64,000 nucleotides of DNA. It comes from Warburgia ugandensis. Its lineage: Eukaryota > Streptophyta > Magnoliopsida > Canellales > Canellaceae. The notes below the pieces were generated by a model, which was not told the DNA's origin, searched no databases, and saw only the letters and a list, made by a program, of their open reading frames with translations. Each line of letters opens with the position of its first letter. Position 1 is the stretch's first letter. A program made the position numbers and the translations under genes. Positions 11,860-23,430 of the stretch are shown here, piece by piece. The stretch is from assembly GCA_035236585.1 (NCBI GenBank), contig CP141132.1, positions 62,283,880 to 62,347,879 of the forward strand, read 5' to 3'.

Positions 11860-13055
11860 CAATCGCACTCAAAGCCAGTCTTGAACATATTTCACTCCCA
11901 TACACTCCAAGTGTGTTTCAAAAATCTTCTATGGTAATGGCTTTAAAGTAGCTTTACCACATTTGCTAAAGCAATTCTTGCCATCACAACATGCAACTCT
12001 TGCTATCACTACTTCTCATGTATTCATAATCTAGTGAATAATGTTTCCTCTTGCTATATGTTGATCTTTTGTGCAACCAAAGTGCTTTTGCATGTGCATT
12101 TATTTTGTTTACTACTCCTCTAGTTTATAACTCCTCCATTCATAAGAAAGACATACCCACTTATGGTCTTACTATTATCCACATATGACAGGAAATTAGA
12201 ATATGTACATCTTGTAATGGTAGTTGCATTACCTTTGTGTACCAAGCAATAATGTTTATTTCTCCTAAGATACTTGGACTGGGTTAGATTGAAATTTGCT
12301 CACTACTCCCACTACCTAACAAATATCAAGTCTTGTACATAAAATGACATATATAGGCCTTTCCATAGCCAATGTATATGGTGTGTTCCTCATCCTGTCC
12401 ATCTTTTCTTGTGTCATAGAAGACATCAACCACAATGGATTCACCCTATACCTGAAATGAATAATTTCCTTCTTAGAGGTATCAACATGATACTTCATAT
12501 GAATATTATTCAAGTAAATGAATTGAAATAGACCTAACTTTATATTCTTGTAGTCTTTAAACAATTTAGTTCCTATGATAAAGGAAGTCTTTCTTAAGTC
12601 TTTTATGGAAAATTGACTGGAAAACCATGTCTTAGTTGATGAAAATATTCCTAAATCATTCTCAATAAGTAGGATACCATTCATGCATAAGACTAGGAAA
12701 AGAATAGCACTTCCACTACTTTTCTTGTACACACATGCATCCTCCAAAATTTTCACAAAGCCAAACTCTTTGACCACTTAATCAAAGGTTTTAACTTCTT
12801 AATGTCTAATTCAATTTGTAGATTGATATATGCAATTTGCATATTTTATGAGAATTCTCTCTAGATTCAAAACCTCAGGGCTAGAGCATGCAAACATCCT
12901 CATGTAGATGCTTGTTCATGAAGGTTTTATTATTTTACATCCATCTACTATGTCTCATATTCATAGAGCGCTTCCATAACCAACATAATCTTATATATTT
13001 CAACATTGTAACTGGTGAGAAGGTCTCCTCATAATCAATGCCTTTGTTTTGTAAA
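11860..13055 (-). pseudogene. Copia-1 pol remnant (RT and RNase H)
   Basis: Ty1/copia polyprotein relic. Minus-strand translation shows QNKGIDYEETFSPVTM at about 13003-13052, the conserved entry of copia RT. A further 153-codon open stretch at 12316-12777 begins VKEFGFVKILEDACVYKK and ends YVILCTRLDIC, both copia RT hallmarks. The catalytic YVDD box is replaced by CMNG, so the enzyme is dead even where the frame is open. Further on, DNSKTISGYVFLMNGG at about 12170 marks RNase H, and a decayed C-terminal tail leads to the LTR at 11853. Gag, protease and integrase are missing: homology stops at about 13055. Confidence 0.88.
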
Positions 13056-13160
13056 GAGAGAGATAGAATGTAAATACAAGCACCATGTTTGTTGTAGACA
13101 CATTTACATTCTATTTTCTACTTCAAAAAAGGTGGTCCTTGTACTTCAACAAAACCTACT

Positions 13161-13192
13161 ATGTGTGTGTGTGCGCGTGCGCACACGTGTGT
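13161..13192. repeat. Alternating purine-pyrimidine tract, 32 bp
   Basis: A strict R-Y alternation of GT then GC/CA/GT steps, with no exception over 32 bases. Such tracts can adopt Z-DNA in vitro; any biological role here is unknown. Confidence 0.9.
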
Positions 13193-13216
13193 TGCTACAC
13201 TAGGCTCTTGCTAGAA

Positions 13217-13405
13217 GGGGAGCCTTGGCGCAACAATTGAGTTGTAGCCATGTGACCTAGAGGTCATGGGTTTGAGACATGGAAATAATCTGTTGCAAAA
13301 ATACAAGGTAAGGCTGCATACCAGAAACCTTTTGTGGTCTGCCCCTTCCCTGAACACTACATACACAAGAGCTTCATGCACTGGGCTACCTTCTTCTTCT
13401 TTTTC
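13217..13405 (+). mobile_element. Au-type SINE, full length
   Basis: tRNA-derived short interspersed element. The head GGGAGCCTTGGCGCAAC, the middle GCCATGTGACCTAGAGGTCA, the GGTAAGGCTGCATACCAGA segment and the tail TGCACTGGGCTACCTTC match the plant Au SINE family as I know it (about 180 bp, ending in a short T-rich run). Internal pol III promoter boxes are visible: an A-box-like TGGCGCAACAA near 13226 and a B box GGTTTGAGACA at 13269-13279. Possible imperfect target duplications (TGCTAGAAG before, TGCTAAAG after about 13425) are weak. Many C-to-T and G-to-A changes from the family sequence suggest an old, methylated copy. Confidence 0.88.
13269..13279 (+). promoter_or_regulatory. SINE pol III B box
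   Basis: GGTTTGAGACA fits the B-box pattern GGTTCRANNCY apart from one C-to-T change. It lies at the expected distance from the SINE head. Confidence 0.7.
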
Positions 13406-14122
13406 CTTTTACATTAAGGTCATGCTAAAGCTTATTGTCCTTATACTAATCAACACCTTCAAAGGAATTCCTCAAGAATTAGCTTATTAGGTTAGGCCCT
13501 CATGGCTAACTTCTTATTTTTGCACCTCAACCTATAGATTATCAACAGTCAGTTAATAGTTGGATTTTCTATTTGTACCCTGTAACTATAATCTTATTTG
13601 TATGTCATAAATTTCTTTCTTATTCTTTCTATGCTGAAGAATCAAGACATAATCAATATGAATTCAACTTTGTCTAACTTTTTCAATAAGTAATATGTTA
13701 AAATATTGTTTGAAACTTTGAAAGTCCTTCCTTTTTATGCTAAATGGACAAAATTTTGCAATCCATACAAAAGTGAAAGTGCCTTTTCTATATACATGTT
13801 TCTAGGTAGATAGAAACAAAACTCAATTGAATTTTCTTAATCAAGCATGCAGGTGTTTCTCACTTCTATATATCTTATTGCTTATTAGTTATTAGTTATT
13901 TAATTGCCTACTCTATAGTTTCTATTTTACCTTTAGTTTGATGTTACCTAGGGTTAGATTCCAATGAATTTAATTAATTTCTTGCTTTTATTGTATCTTT
14001 AGAATTGGTTGTGATTTGCATTAGGTTATCATTGCTTGTCTAACATTTCCATGATGACCTTACCATTGTCTTTGGAGGTGTGAGATTTATCCCAACAACA
14101 ACCTAGTTATAACAAAATATAC
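13406..14122. other. Unassigned AT-rich spacer
   Basis: No coding motif, RNA gene or repeat boundary seen. It separates the SINE from the hAT remnant. TTAGTTATTAGTTATTTA near 13885 is a short local repeat. Confidence 0.5.
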
Positions 14123-14288
14123 ATGAATTTAGGAGGAGGAATAGATAGCCTTTCATATATTGGCTTTGCTCCTACTAAATTTGATGATCCTGCATAGGAA
14201 CATTGTACTGTGAAGAATAATTGAAATCAAATGTAATGCTTACTGTGTAATAAGGTGATATTAGGTGGAGGTATAACTTGTTTAAAAG
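14123..14288 (+). pseudogene. hAT transposase N-terminus (BED finger, first half)
   Basis: From the ATG at 14123 the frame reads MNLGGGIDSLSYIGFAPTKF followed by DDPA, a TAG stop, then EHC. DPAW(K/E)HC is the usual start of plant hAT BED domains, so the stop is a tryptophan codon changed from TGG to TAG. It continues with IKCNAYC and, after a one-base shift, NKVILGGGITCLK up to 14288. CX2C followed by GGITRLKxHL is the BED zinc-finger pattern that binds transposon ends. The sequence is broken exactly by the solo LTR and continues at 18728. Confidence 0.82.
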
Positions 14289-16121
14289 TGTAACATCTTG
14301 AATTTTACAACTATTTATGCCTCTAATGAATCTGAAATTTCTTTTTCTAAAATTAGAATATGAATTTAATAAACAAAAAATAAACTTATTTCATATAGAG
14401 TGGAAGCCTAGGGTTATATGCATTTAAAATGAAATATTGGAGAGCTTAAGGCCCAAACCAATATGGGTCATCTCTTAATTCAAAATAGGGGTAAATAATT
14501 GGACTTAGCCCATGATGCAAAGTGGATTTTGGACATTTTTAAGCAAGGGTCCATGAGTCTTAGTCAAGACATGGTGCCCAAGTAGTTGGAAATAGAAGTA
14601 TAGCGTGGGATGTTTTCGTTGGAGGAAGAATTAGGAACTAAGTTCAGGACATCTTAACTTGGAGGAGTTTTAAAGGGAATAAACCACCTTGGACAGTGAG
14701 AAAACTAATTAGGAATGAGATGTTTAGTGTTCAGCGTTTGATTTTAGCTAAAAAAGCTCTAAACATTTAAATAGATCATCTAATATATCAATTTTGAATT
14801 TTTATATTAAATGTGCATTTTAGTCTCAATTGATGATCCAACCATTGATTTACAAAATTTAATGGCAAGATGATTGTCGGGGCTATTCAAATGATTAAAG
14901 CATGATTCAGATGATTCTAATTGAGTTTTATATGTTACCAATCAACCAGAAAGGAATTGGATGCCTCAGATCAAATTAAATGAACCAAATCATGCAAGAT
15001 GCAATTCTATAGAAACCGCCTAAAAAAGGAGATTGGAGAAAATTAGAAAATAGTTCCATAATTAGAAAACTAAATTTAGATAAGGAATCACCTTTGGAAA
15101 AGACAAGCTAATTAGGACTTCAACATAATAAGGATTATCTCTTATCTTTTAGGAAAGAGATTAAGAGTTGAAGACAAGTAGGAAACTATTAGAAAAGGCT
15201 ATAAAAAACAAGGGGGAGCCTAAGATTTGTAAATCCATACTCAAGGAGCACTACTATAGAAACTAAGAGCAGAAAGTGAGAAACCAAGAACCATAGAACC
15301 AAAGCACTACCATACTTAGAAGAAGGAACATATCCGAAGCACCCTGCCATTTCCTTCTCATCCTTCAATCTACCTCTCTCTCTACTCTTCCTTTCATTTC
15401 TTCTTTGTTGGCTATCTTCAGTAGCTACTCCACAGTGCCGCCAACTATGCTGGTCAAACAACACCGGAACATTATCTCCCCTGTGCCCGACCCATGGTGG
15501 AGAAATCCCACTTCGTTTCATCATTCCTACTTGTTATTACCAATCTTCTTCTAATTTGTTTTCTGTCCCTGCATTGTCCCTATTATCGACCTAGTAGTCA
15601 AGTCATTCTCATGTTTCCCTCAACCATCCTTGTTCCCTGATTTTACTCGTTCCCAAGCACTCATTCTGATTCCCTATCTTTGTTTCTTTCCTTGTTTATC
15701 TCCCTTCATCCCAAATATCCCTCTATACTCAGTTTGCAATCTAACATTGTTCCCATTAAAACCCAATTCTTATTTTTTTCCAAATTCTTCCTCTTTCCCA
15801 TCATTTTTTTCTTATTGTTTTTCTCCTTCATTTTAGGTAAAAACCAAAAAATTAAAAGAATTCAAAATTTGCCTTAGTCTAATTTATGTAATTCCATATT
15901 TTTTGTTTTAGAAGATTTGTTTATCCAACCATTGAATCAATAATTAGGGACATTAGTGAAACTTGACCAACTTGGATATGACTAGATTTGAAAATTTTCA
16001 CTGCGATCAAGCTAGGGAAGTTGATTTAACCTGTTATTTTTTTTAATTTTTTTTCTTTTGAATTCAAAATTATGTCCTTTTTAGTTAATCAATAGATCTG
16101 AGTTTGTTGTAGTACGCTTTT

Positions 16122-16189
<68 letters not shown>

Positions 16190-18727
16190 AAGAAGGAGGG
16201 GATGTTAGGCACCTATACCAATCCAAAACCAGAGGAAAAAATATAGGAGCAAGGAGAAAACCTTAAGGAAAAACCAGTAAGTTACATGCAAGTTTTATTG
16301 GCGAGGTAGGTGACTCTAAAACTATTAATTTTTCACTATTTTTTCAAAAGAAAAATTGAGGTCTTTGGATGCTGGTTATCAAAGATTAAACATATAAGAG
16401 CAGAAAGTGATATGGTTGAGTTTTATCATGAAAAATTGTGTTTTAAAATGTCTTATACTAATTGAAGAATTATTTATTTATGTGACTATTTTAGACTGTT
16501 ATCAAGCTATGTTAAGGATGCTTAACATAGGCTATTTAACTTAAGATTGGGAACTTTTATATGAGTAATAAGCAATGATAAAACACCAAGTTTTTATGAC
16601 TCAAGTAATAGTATTTTTTAGAATGAATTTCAATGTTATATTTAGTCATTGCTAGTGCCATTTTTAGCCTAAGATTTATGACTAATTTGGGTAATGTTTT
16701 TGCATAATTTATCATGAATGTTATTGGAAATTTCAAGCATGATTATATGACTAATTTAAGTGTCTATTTATCATGAAAGACTTGGTTGATAACAGATTAT
16801 ATTTGCATGATTTTTATAGGTTAATTCACAACCCATTTGTTAGCTTGATAATGTACTATTTTGCATGCACGTGTTTTCCAAAGTGAGTTTAATGTTAAGT
16901 TCATCACTAATGTTTTGAGTGTGTAAAATTTTATTTAAAAAGAGACTAGAAATGTGCATCTTTTGGTTTTTCTTGATTTAAAAGTCCAAATTTTAAAGTT
17001 TTTTCAAAAGGGTCTTGTATGCATGAAAAATAACAAATTTTTAATGCAATTTTTGGAAAGATGTCAGATGCTTTGCTTAACTATTTTTGGCTCATAGCTT
17101 TATCATAAACCTACTATTTTGGGTTATAAAAAATACCATAGAACCATATCTTGTGACTCTAAAGCGGAGTCATGAAAAGTTGAATGTTTAAGAGATTTGC
17201 TAAACTATTGAAAACAAGATTTTTAAGAACCCATGATGAACTAATTTTGAGTATGTTTTAAATCTACAAATTGGCAAGTTTAGAACATGATTTGATGTTA
17301 TATTATGTCTATTTTTTAGCATAAAAATATACTACATATTTGATATTTTTAATGGCCTTGAAGCTAGGTACCTTAAAGTTAAATGACACTTGATTTTTAA
17401 CCTAAGTTATGTGATGAAACTATGTTTTTAAAAAATATTTTTAAATTGATATATTAACATTTTTTTTAGCTCAATAATGAGTTATGATTGTGCACTTTTG
17501 AATTTGTTTAGAAGAGCAATTGTAACTATATGATTTTGATAAGTGCATGGATGAAATTTGCATAAGGTTTTGCAAAATATATGAGGGTGTATTGATACCC
17601 AATGTTTTTTTTTCTTTTATAATAAGTTAGTTAGGCTAATGAGGCTAATAGGAAGTATGCGAACAAGTTGCTATAGGTTAGCCTCCCAGCCCCTTACCAT
17701 GAGAAGTGGAATGGTATCCATCACCAAAAAGTGGCAATTTCTCAAATGGTGGTAAATAGGTGATCATGGCACCCTCAAGTGATGACAATACACACCTTAA
17801 GGATTTAGTTGAAGTCCCTTCAAGATACAAGTGGGCACACATGTAGTAGAGCTAATGTTAGCATAATTGAGCCCATCAAATTTTTGTGTTTTGTGTATGA
17901 ACATAGTTGAGCCCATGAGATTTTTGTATTTTATGCTCCTGAGGAGCATGATTATGGTTTGATAGATGAACTTGGATGAGTACTCATGATAGTATTGGAA
18001 AACGTGCTAGCAAGAGTTTAGTGAACTCTATAAGCATAAAATGTTCTTGGTTGGTTATTTTACTAACATTAGTTTAATGATTATATCACATATGATTTGT
18101 CAAGTTGATTGTATGTTCTCTATATAGGTAGAGATGTATATTTTCATGTCAATGCTTATGAGGTACTATGATGCATTGCATTATCAACTAATGAGAATTT
18201 ACTCATGAGGTTTATTTGCACCAAAACTTGATTTCAAATCATTAAAGTGCTTGCACGTTGTAAGCCATAGTTTTCAATTTTCTAATTTTGGTTTTATCTA
18301 TTGGGTATAGTCATATACACAAATCACCACAGACCATGTAGATTCATGAGAAAGCCTAAAGTCATGGTCTAGGAGATCAGACGCCTAAAGATTAGAAGTA
18401 GTTGCAGAAGAATTATTATTTCATTCTATTTTGGCCTATTGATGTAATAAATCACTATTTGCTAGACATTTATCATTGTAAACCCTTACATTTATAGTTG
18501 TCATGTGGTATGGTAATGCGTGTGAATGTTTTTAATTAAATGTTGTCTATCAGACTTAGACGTGAGTCTTGATTTTTGTATTTGGGTTTAACCACTAGGA
18601 ATTTTGAAATCAATTTTTGAAGAAAGAATTCTACTTTAAAAAAGAAATTAAAAAAATGTAGAGTACTCTCTAATGGAAAAGAATTTCTATAAAAGATATT
18701 TGTATTTCAAAAAACTGAGGCGTCACA
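14289..18727 (+). repeat. Solo LTR of a Ty3/gypsy element (4.44 kb)
   Basis: It starts TGTAACATCTTGAA and ends GGCGTCACA, the same terminal pattern as the Gypsy-1, -2 and -3 LTRs read in the other direction. It is flanked by AAAAG at 14284-14288 and AAAAC at 18728-18732, a 5-bp target duplication with one mismatch. Removing it rejoins the hAT zinc finger in phase (GGGITCLK then HLVRIGGD-like sequence). No second LTR or interior is present, so it is most simply a solo LTR left by recombination. It contains a 61-bp GA array and a C/T-rich stretch at about 15540-15840. Nested insertions inside it cannot be excluded given its size. Confidence 0.8.
16126..16186. repeat. (GA)n microsatellite, 61 bp
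   Basis: Perfect GA run inside the solo LTR. Confidence 0.97.
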
Positions 18728-19610
18728 AAAACATCATTAGTAAGGATTGGAGGTGATATTACAGCTTGTAAGAAAGTACCAAATGATTTTAAGTGACAAA
18801 GAGAGAAGTTGTTAATAGATTATAGAGAGGAAAAAACCTTAAAAAGAAGAAGTATTAGAATAGATCAAGAGCCACATGACACTTCAAGATGTGAACCCTA
18901 TAGTATGGACAACAATGTGGATGGTGGAATTTCTGTTATTAGTGCCCCTTCATCTATAGTACTAAGAGTGAAGGAGAAGCTAGTTGGTAGGGATAACAAA
19001 AGAAAGGGGTTTGAAAAATCTTCTTTTCCTTTAGGTACTACCCTTGGAGCACAACTAAGTATAAGAAGTGTTATGGCTAGTAGAGAACCCACTAAGAAAG
19101 TAGACTTGCTGATTGGCATGTTTTGGTATGATGCCAATATTGCATTCAACAACTTAAAATCAAGATATTGGCAACCTATGATGGATACTATTACACAAGC
19201 TGGCCTTGGATATTAAGCCCCTTATTATCATGGTTTAAGAGGGAGGATCTTTAAAAGTATTCTAGCCGATGTCAGTGACTATCTTGAGTAGGTCAAATTA
19301 CATGGAGAGTTATAGGATGTTCCAATAGGGTGAATAGTTGGACGAATACTTAGTGCCTGTTATTAATGAACATTTTTTATGCTGTCCTGGAGGGGCAATT
19401 TTTATTAAGACTATCAATACATATGGATTGACAAGAATTTTGAAGTTTTGTTTAAGATATTTTGAAAAGTTGTTGATTTTGTTGGAGTATTCATGATTGA
19501 TAATGAAGCTTCTTATAAAGTTGCAAGAAAGAAATTGGAATTACATATGAGATGTTATATTGGCACTATATGCAGCCCATTGTATTGATTGAATGTTGGA
19601 AAACCTAGTA
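18728..19610 (+). pseudogene. hAT transposase, BED second half and catalytic part
   Basis: Directly after the solo LTR the plus strand reads SLVRIGGDITACKKVPNDFK, completing the BED finger. A 135-codon open frame (18809-19216) contains IGMFWYDANIAFNNLKSRYW, matching the DUF659 segment of plant hAT transposases (FxxxxxIPFNxxxSxYxxPM), then QPMMDTITQAGLGY. After the stop at 19214 the similarity continues through HGLRGRIFKSIL and VSDYLE. FVGVFMIDNEASYKVARKKL and the IGTICSPLYCID-like region near 19510-19590 correspond to the DNAxNYxAAG...CAAHCIDLMLE motif. Several stops and frameshifts show it is dead. Confidence 0.85.
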
Positions 19611-19614
19611 CGGA

Positions 19615-20175
19615 TTATAGCCATTCACCATCAGTCTTGCCTTGAAAGTCTTTAGTTTTTCTTATGTTTATTTCCACTTTTAGATCCACTTATAACAAAA
19701 TGACTGGATGCTTTTAGGTAAGATTACTAAATTCCACACTTGATATGCAAATATTGGGTCTATTTTTACCTTCATGGTCTCTAGCTACATTCAAAAATCA
19801 ATGTCCGACATTGCTTTCTTGATGCTAGGATCACTATTAGACTCTTTTGACACATTATGGTTGTAAACCCATCTTTCATGCTATATAACCACTCTATTGC
19901 TATAGTGTGGCATTCATGTAGTGATAGTATTACTGAGTTCATCCTCATGACTCCTACTATCCATGGGTATAGAGTTGATTGACTCATCAATATGTTTTGC
20001 CTAGTAAATCATGTTCCAATTACCAATATTAGAGATGTAATCATCTTCTAAAAAAAAAAAATACATTTCTACTAAAAACACACATTTGGTTCTTTGGTAA
20101 GTAGAAAATGCATCCAATGCCCTTCTCTGAATAACCAACATAACAGCATTTATCTGTCCAAGACTTTAACGATTC
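19615..20175 (-). pseudogene. Copia-3 pol scrap (integrase tail to RT entry)
   Basis: Minus-strand reading gives VGYSEKGIGCIFYLPK then SRNVFFLEDDYISNI near 20035-20140. This matches the end of copia integrase (FVGYPxxTKGYxFYxP...ARNxxFLE). ETMKVKIDPIFAYQVWNLV (about 19725-19785) and KLKTFKARLMVNGY (about 19625-19665) match the EMxSMxxNxVWxLVxLP and YKARLVAKGYxQ entry of RT. It ends at the junction with the hAT fossil at about 19610; no LTR is seen. It is a separate copy from Copia-1 and Copia-2. Confidence 0.75.
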
Positions 20176-20179
20176 AGTT

Positions 20180-20885
20180 TGGAGTCTTTTCACATGTGCT
20201 AAAAATAAAATGAAAAATAGAATTAATATTTATAATCTTTTTTGGGGAAAATAAAAACCCATGAAGACCAAATCTTGCACCTCTCACAACTTTAGAATCA
20301 TCTTTCTACGATTCCATATCTCAAAAAAGTTATGATTCTTACCTAATGAAGCAATTGCAAAATGTGGGGCCAATCTCCTAAGCACTGGCACTTTCATTTC
20401 TACCAAAACCACTTTAAATTCTTTTCATATACTTTGGGATGTGTCATAGAGGGATGCTTGGTCTATCCCACTTTCGGGTCTTTGATTGAAGTCCCTTATA
20501 GAACTAAGTACTTTGTTACCCTATGAATGACAAATAAGAATCAATCAAAGGAACATAACATGCATTGTTATAGCTTATAACAATTTCCATCTTGACAATG
20601 TGCAAGTTCTTCACTCAAAATCATTGGTCACCACAACCAACAAAGAGAAAGATCAATTTCTTCAAGTTAGTTATATTATTGGCCTTCGTTTTCTAGGTGG
20701 TAACAAATATGTAGTGCTTAGATACACTATCTTGGAACCTATTCACTAGGGAGATAGAAGAATGAGATCAAGTTCGAACTTCTCACCCAACTCTCATAAT
20801 AAAATGAAGACCGATTCCCTACTAAAGTGTCACCAACTTTGGCAATAAGGATACTTCTTCGATCTTTTCATCATGAATTTTCTAA
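20180..20885. other. Unassigned stretch
   Basis: No protein motif recognised on either strand between the copia scrap and the LINE fossil. Confidence 0.45.
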
Positions 20886-20889
20886 GTTG

Positions 20890-21310
20890 GAGTGTGATGG
20901 GGCTAGCTAGGCCCAAGAAGAAAGCTCAAGTTAGAAGAATAATTTTAAAATACGAGCCTTGAATTTTATCTCTTAAAGAGACTAAAAAGGAGGAGTGGAT
21001 AATATTTGATTCAAATGCAACTTCAATATATGATTATTACAATTCGATTCATGTAGACTAAATTAGAGACTTCAGAGGGAATCTTTTAGCATGGCATTCA
21101 ATTATGATTGATGTCCCAGACATAGACACCAAAATTCACTACACATCTATCCATTTCACTATGAAATCAAGTGGCATCTCATGCTTGATATCTGCAACCC
21201 ATGGCCCTACAAATGATGGTGAAAAGGATACAATATGGAGAGAACATGCAAGTGTAGCGAACAAATTACCTAAGGAATTATGCTGCAAAGGCTACTTCCG
21301 TCTCAATTGA
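20890..21310 (+). pseudogene. L1 endonuclease (APE-type) remnant
   Basis: The plus strand reads ILSLKETKKEEW near 20960-20995, matching the LQETKxE catalytic motif of APE-like LINE endonucleases. It is followed by GNLLAWHS near 21078-21101 and, in the open frame from 21104, IHFTMKSSGISCLISATHGP and NDGEKDTIWREHA. This corresponds to the fISxxYGPxxxxxKxxFWxEL part of plant L1 endonucleases. Stops interrupt the frame. Confidence 0.75.
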
Positions 21311-21839
21311 TTTACTTTGGAGCAAAATGTAGTAGTTTCCTTCAAATTGCCTCTTACAACACAACACATTTATTGATGAATAGTAGCTCTTTGACATTAC
21401 TTATGATAGGGCAAATTCACATGAAGCAATCATCAGCATACTCCAATTCTTAGCTACTAGACAGCTTCTTTGCTAATGTTGGAACAAATTTCTTCTTTTT
21501 CAAAACAATGTAGCTCTAAGATTGATAAGAACTATTTAGATCATAAACCAGAATATTAAAAATGTAGCATGCAGTCTTAGGACCTATTCCATTTAGATTT
21601 GAAACTAAAAGGTTCTAGAAGTAAGATCTTATCAAGCTAATAGAATCTTGGTGGAGTGAGAAATCTTTTGGAAGGTCTAAAAGTACAATTCCCACACTTA
21701 GGTCAAATCCATTAAATAAAAGCTCAAATAATGCCAAGAAATAGAGCTTTAGTGTAGGGCACTAAAATTAAATCTATACGTGAGATGGATACTTAACTAA
21801 ATCAAAATGAGGAAGACAGTCCCTTATGGGGCATCAATT

Positions 21840-23430
21840 GGATGCAAAGAAGTGAGGAGAAGGCATAAATTGAAGATTTGGAATTTCAATAAGAAATAAT
21901 TTGTTGGCCAAGATAAGAGTTAATTGGCATAAGGAGGAGAAACATCAATTTTTTTATTCAATTGCCACTGCTAAAAGAAGATTGAACCAAATTGCTTGCC
22001 TCAATGTCAATGGCCAAAGAAACAAAGACCCATATTTGATATCTAGCTAAATTGGGAATTTTTACAAGGATCTTTACACTTAGTTGCTTTGGATATCTTA
22101 TTTTCAAAAATAATGGAAGAGACTATTTTCAAGTGTGAAGGTTCTAAGGCTTCTAAGACCAAATGTTTTTTGCTTCAAATTCTTTCATATTTGCTAGAAT
22201 TTATCAAATATGTGGTAAATTTCATATATGGATTTTATGATGTAGCTCAGCTCAATAAACATATTGGAGCTTCTTTTGTTGTTCTATATGTAAAAAATAG
22301 GAGTGTGCTATAAGAAAGATTAGAAGCCAATTAGCTTAATCAATAGTTGCTAAAATATTCTAGCCAACATTCTTGCCAATAGTTTGAGAAGTGCTCTTTA
22401 ACTCACCAATTCCACTCCTCAAGTAGCTTTCGTTACAAGTCATAACATTGTAGATTGTGCTCTCATTACTAATTCATATGTTGACATTATGCACATGTTA
22501 AAAAATAATGTAATAGTTGACATGGAAAAGGCATTCAATCATGTTAAATGGCAAATCATCCCCAAAGTTTTAGAAAAAGTGAATTTTAGCAAAAGATGGA
22601 GAGGATGGATTTGTCAGTACTTGAAGTTTGCATGGTTTTCAATACTTATCAAAGGATCACCTAAAGGTTTTCTTCAAAAGAACTAGAGGAATGCATCAAG
22701 GTGATCCACTTTTTCAATATATTTTCTTATTAGTGGGGGAGGATCTTAACAAAGTCATGGAAAAGAAGTGAGAAATGGATTATACTTTCAACTGAATGTT
22801 CTCGACTCAAACATGACTATCTCCCACTTACAGTACGCAGATGACGCTCTCCTAGTTTGTTCAAATGAACATGATCAAGCAATAAGAATCAGGGCAATCC
22901 ATAGAGCTTTTGAAATTAGAACAAGCTTGCTTCAAGAAGGAAATCTTGCCTGTCATACAATGGGTCAAAAAGTGAATCTCCTCAAGTCAAAAATTTACGG
23001 AGTAAATACTAGTGATGAAAGAATATGTTGCATTGGTCATGGTCTTGATTAAAAAGAAGGCTCTCTTCCATTCTCTTACTTGGGACTCTGTCTCTCATGA
23101 TTGGAAAGCCTAAAGCATAACATTGAGAGCTTGCTATTGAAATATTTTAGAACAAGCTTGCTTCAAGAAGGAAATCTTGCCTCTCATATAATGGTAAAAT
23201 TACTTTGTTCCAAGCTTCAATGGCTAACTTAACAATTTGTTTGAAATCTCTTTTTACCTGCTTGTTGGTGTGATCAGTCAACTCAAACAAATTTAGCAAA
23301 TTTTTCTATGCGAGGGGGAAGAATGTCATAAAGTATGCTCCAATTGCTTGGGATACTATATGTAAACCAAAAAGCACTGGCAATCTTAGATTTTTAAAAA
23401 TTCAAAGTGATAAACAAGTATCTCCATACA
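21840..23430 (+). pseudogene. L1 reverse transcriptase remnant
   Basis: The linker LARIRVNWHKEEKHQFFYSI is at about 21910-21970. VDMEKAFNHVKWQIIPKVLE at 22513-22572 contains the first catalytic aspartate. The GMHQGDPLF-like sequence near 22690-22715 is the plant L1 GLRQGDPLSP motif. SHLQYADDALLV carries an intact YADD box at 22834-22845. GQKVNLLKSKIYGV follows near 22965-23005, and a decayed WDTICKPKSTGNLRFLK at about 23350-23400 marks the downstream conserved W...CxPKxxGGLGxR segment. Several stops and frameshifts separate these blocks, so no product is possible. Confidence 0.85.
22921..22963 (+). repeat. 43-bp duplicated segment inside L1 RT (copy 1)
   Basis: This segment is nearly identical to 23151-23193, with a handful of differences. 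Here it separates RAFEI from GQKVNLLKSK, which are normally adjacent in plant L1 RT, so this copy is the insertion and the downstream copy the source. Confidence 0.75.

Larger units (their letters stand above)
14123..19610 (+). mobile_element. hAT DNA transposon fossil, split by a solo LTR
   Basis: A hAT-superfamily transposase gene can be followed on the plus strand at 14123-14288 and 18728-19610; 14289-18727 is a later LTR insertion. The N-terminal BED zinc finger continues across the insertion without loss. The terminal inverted repeats and 8-bp target duplication of the hAT element itself are not recognised, and the C-terminal dimerisation region is absent: at about 19610 the sequence passes into a copia relic. 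Confidence 0.82.
20890..23430 (+). mobile_element. L1-type LINE fossil
   Basis: A decayed non-LTR retrotransposon ORF2 on the plus strand. Its order is endonuclease (about 20900-21300), a connecting region (about 21850-22010) and reverse transcriptase (about 22440-23430). It is 5'-truncated or unrecognisable before 20890, and no poly(A) tail or target duplication was found. It is a different lineage from the RTE LINEs in this window, because the RT carries the plant L1 phrase MEKAFxHVxW and a YADD box. Confidence 0.82.

Noticed and set aside
13217..13300. A tRNA gene
   Set aside because: The A- and B-box-like motifs belong to a SINE; no cloverleaf or acceptor stem is formed.
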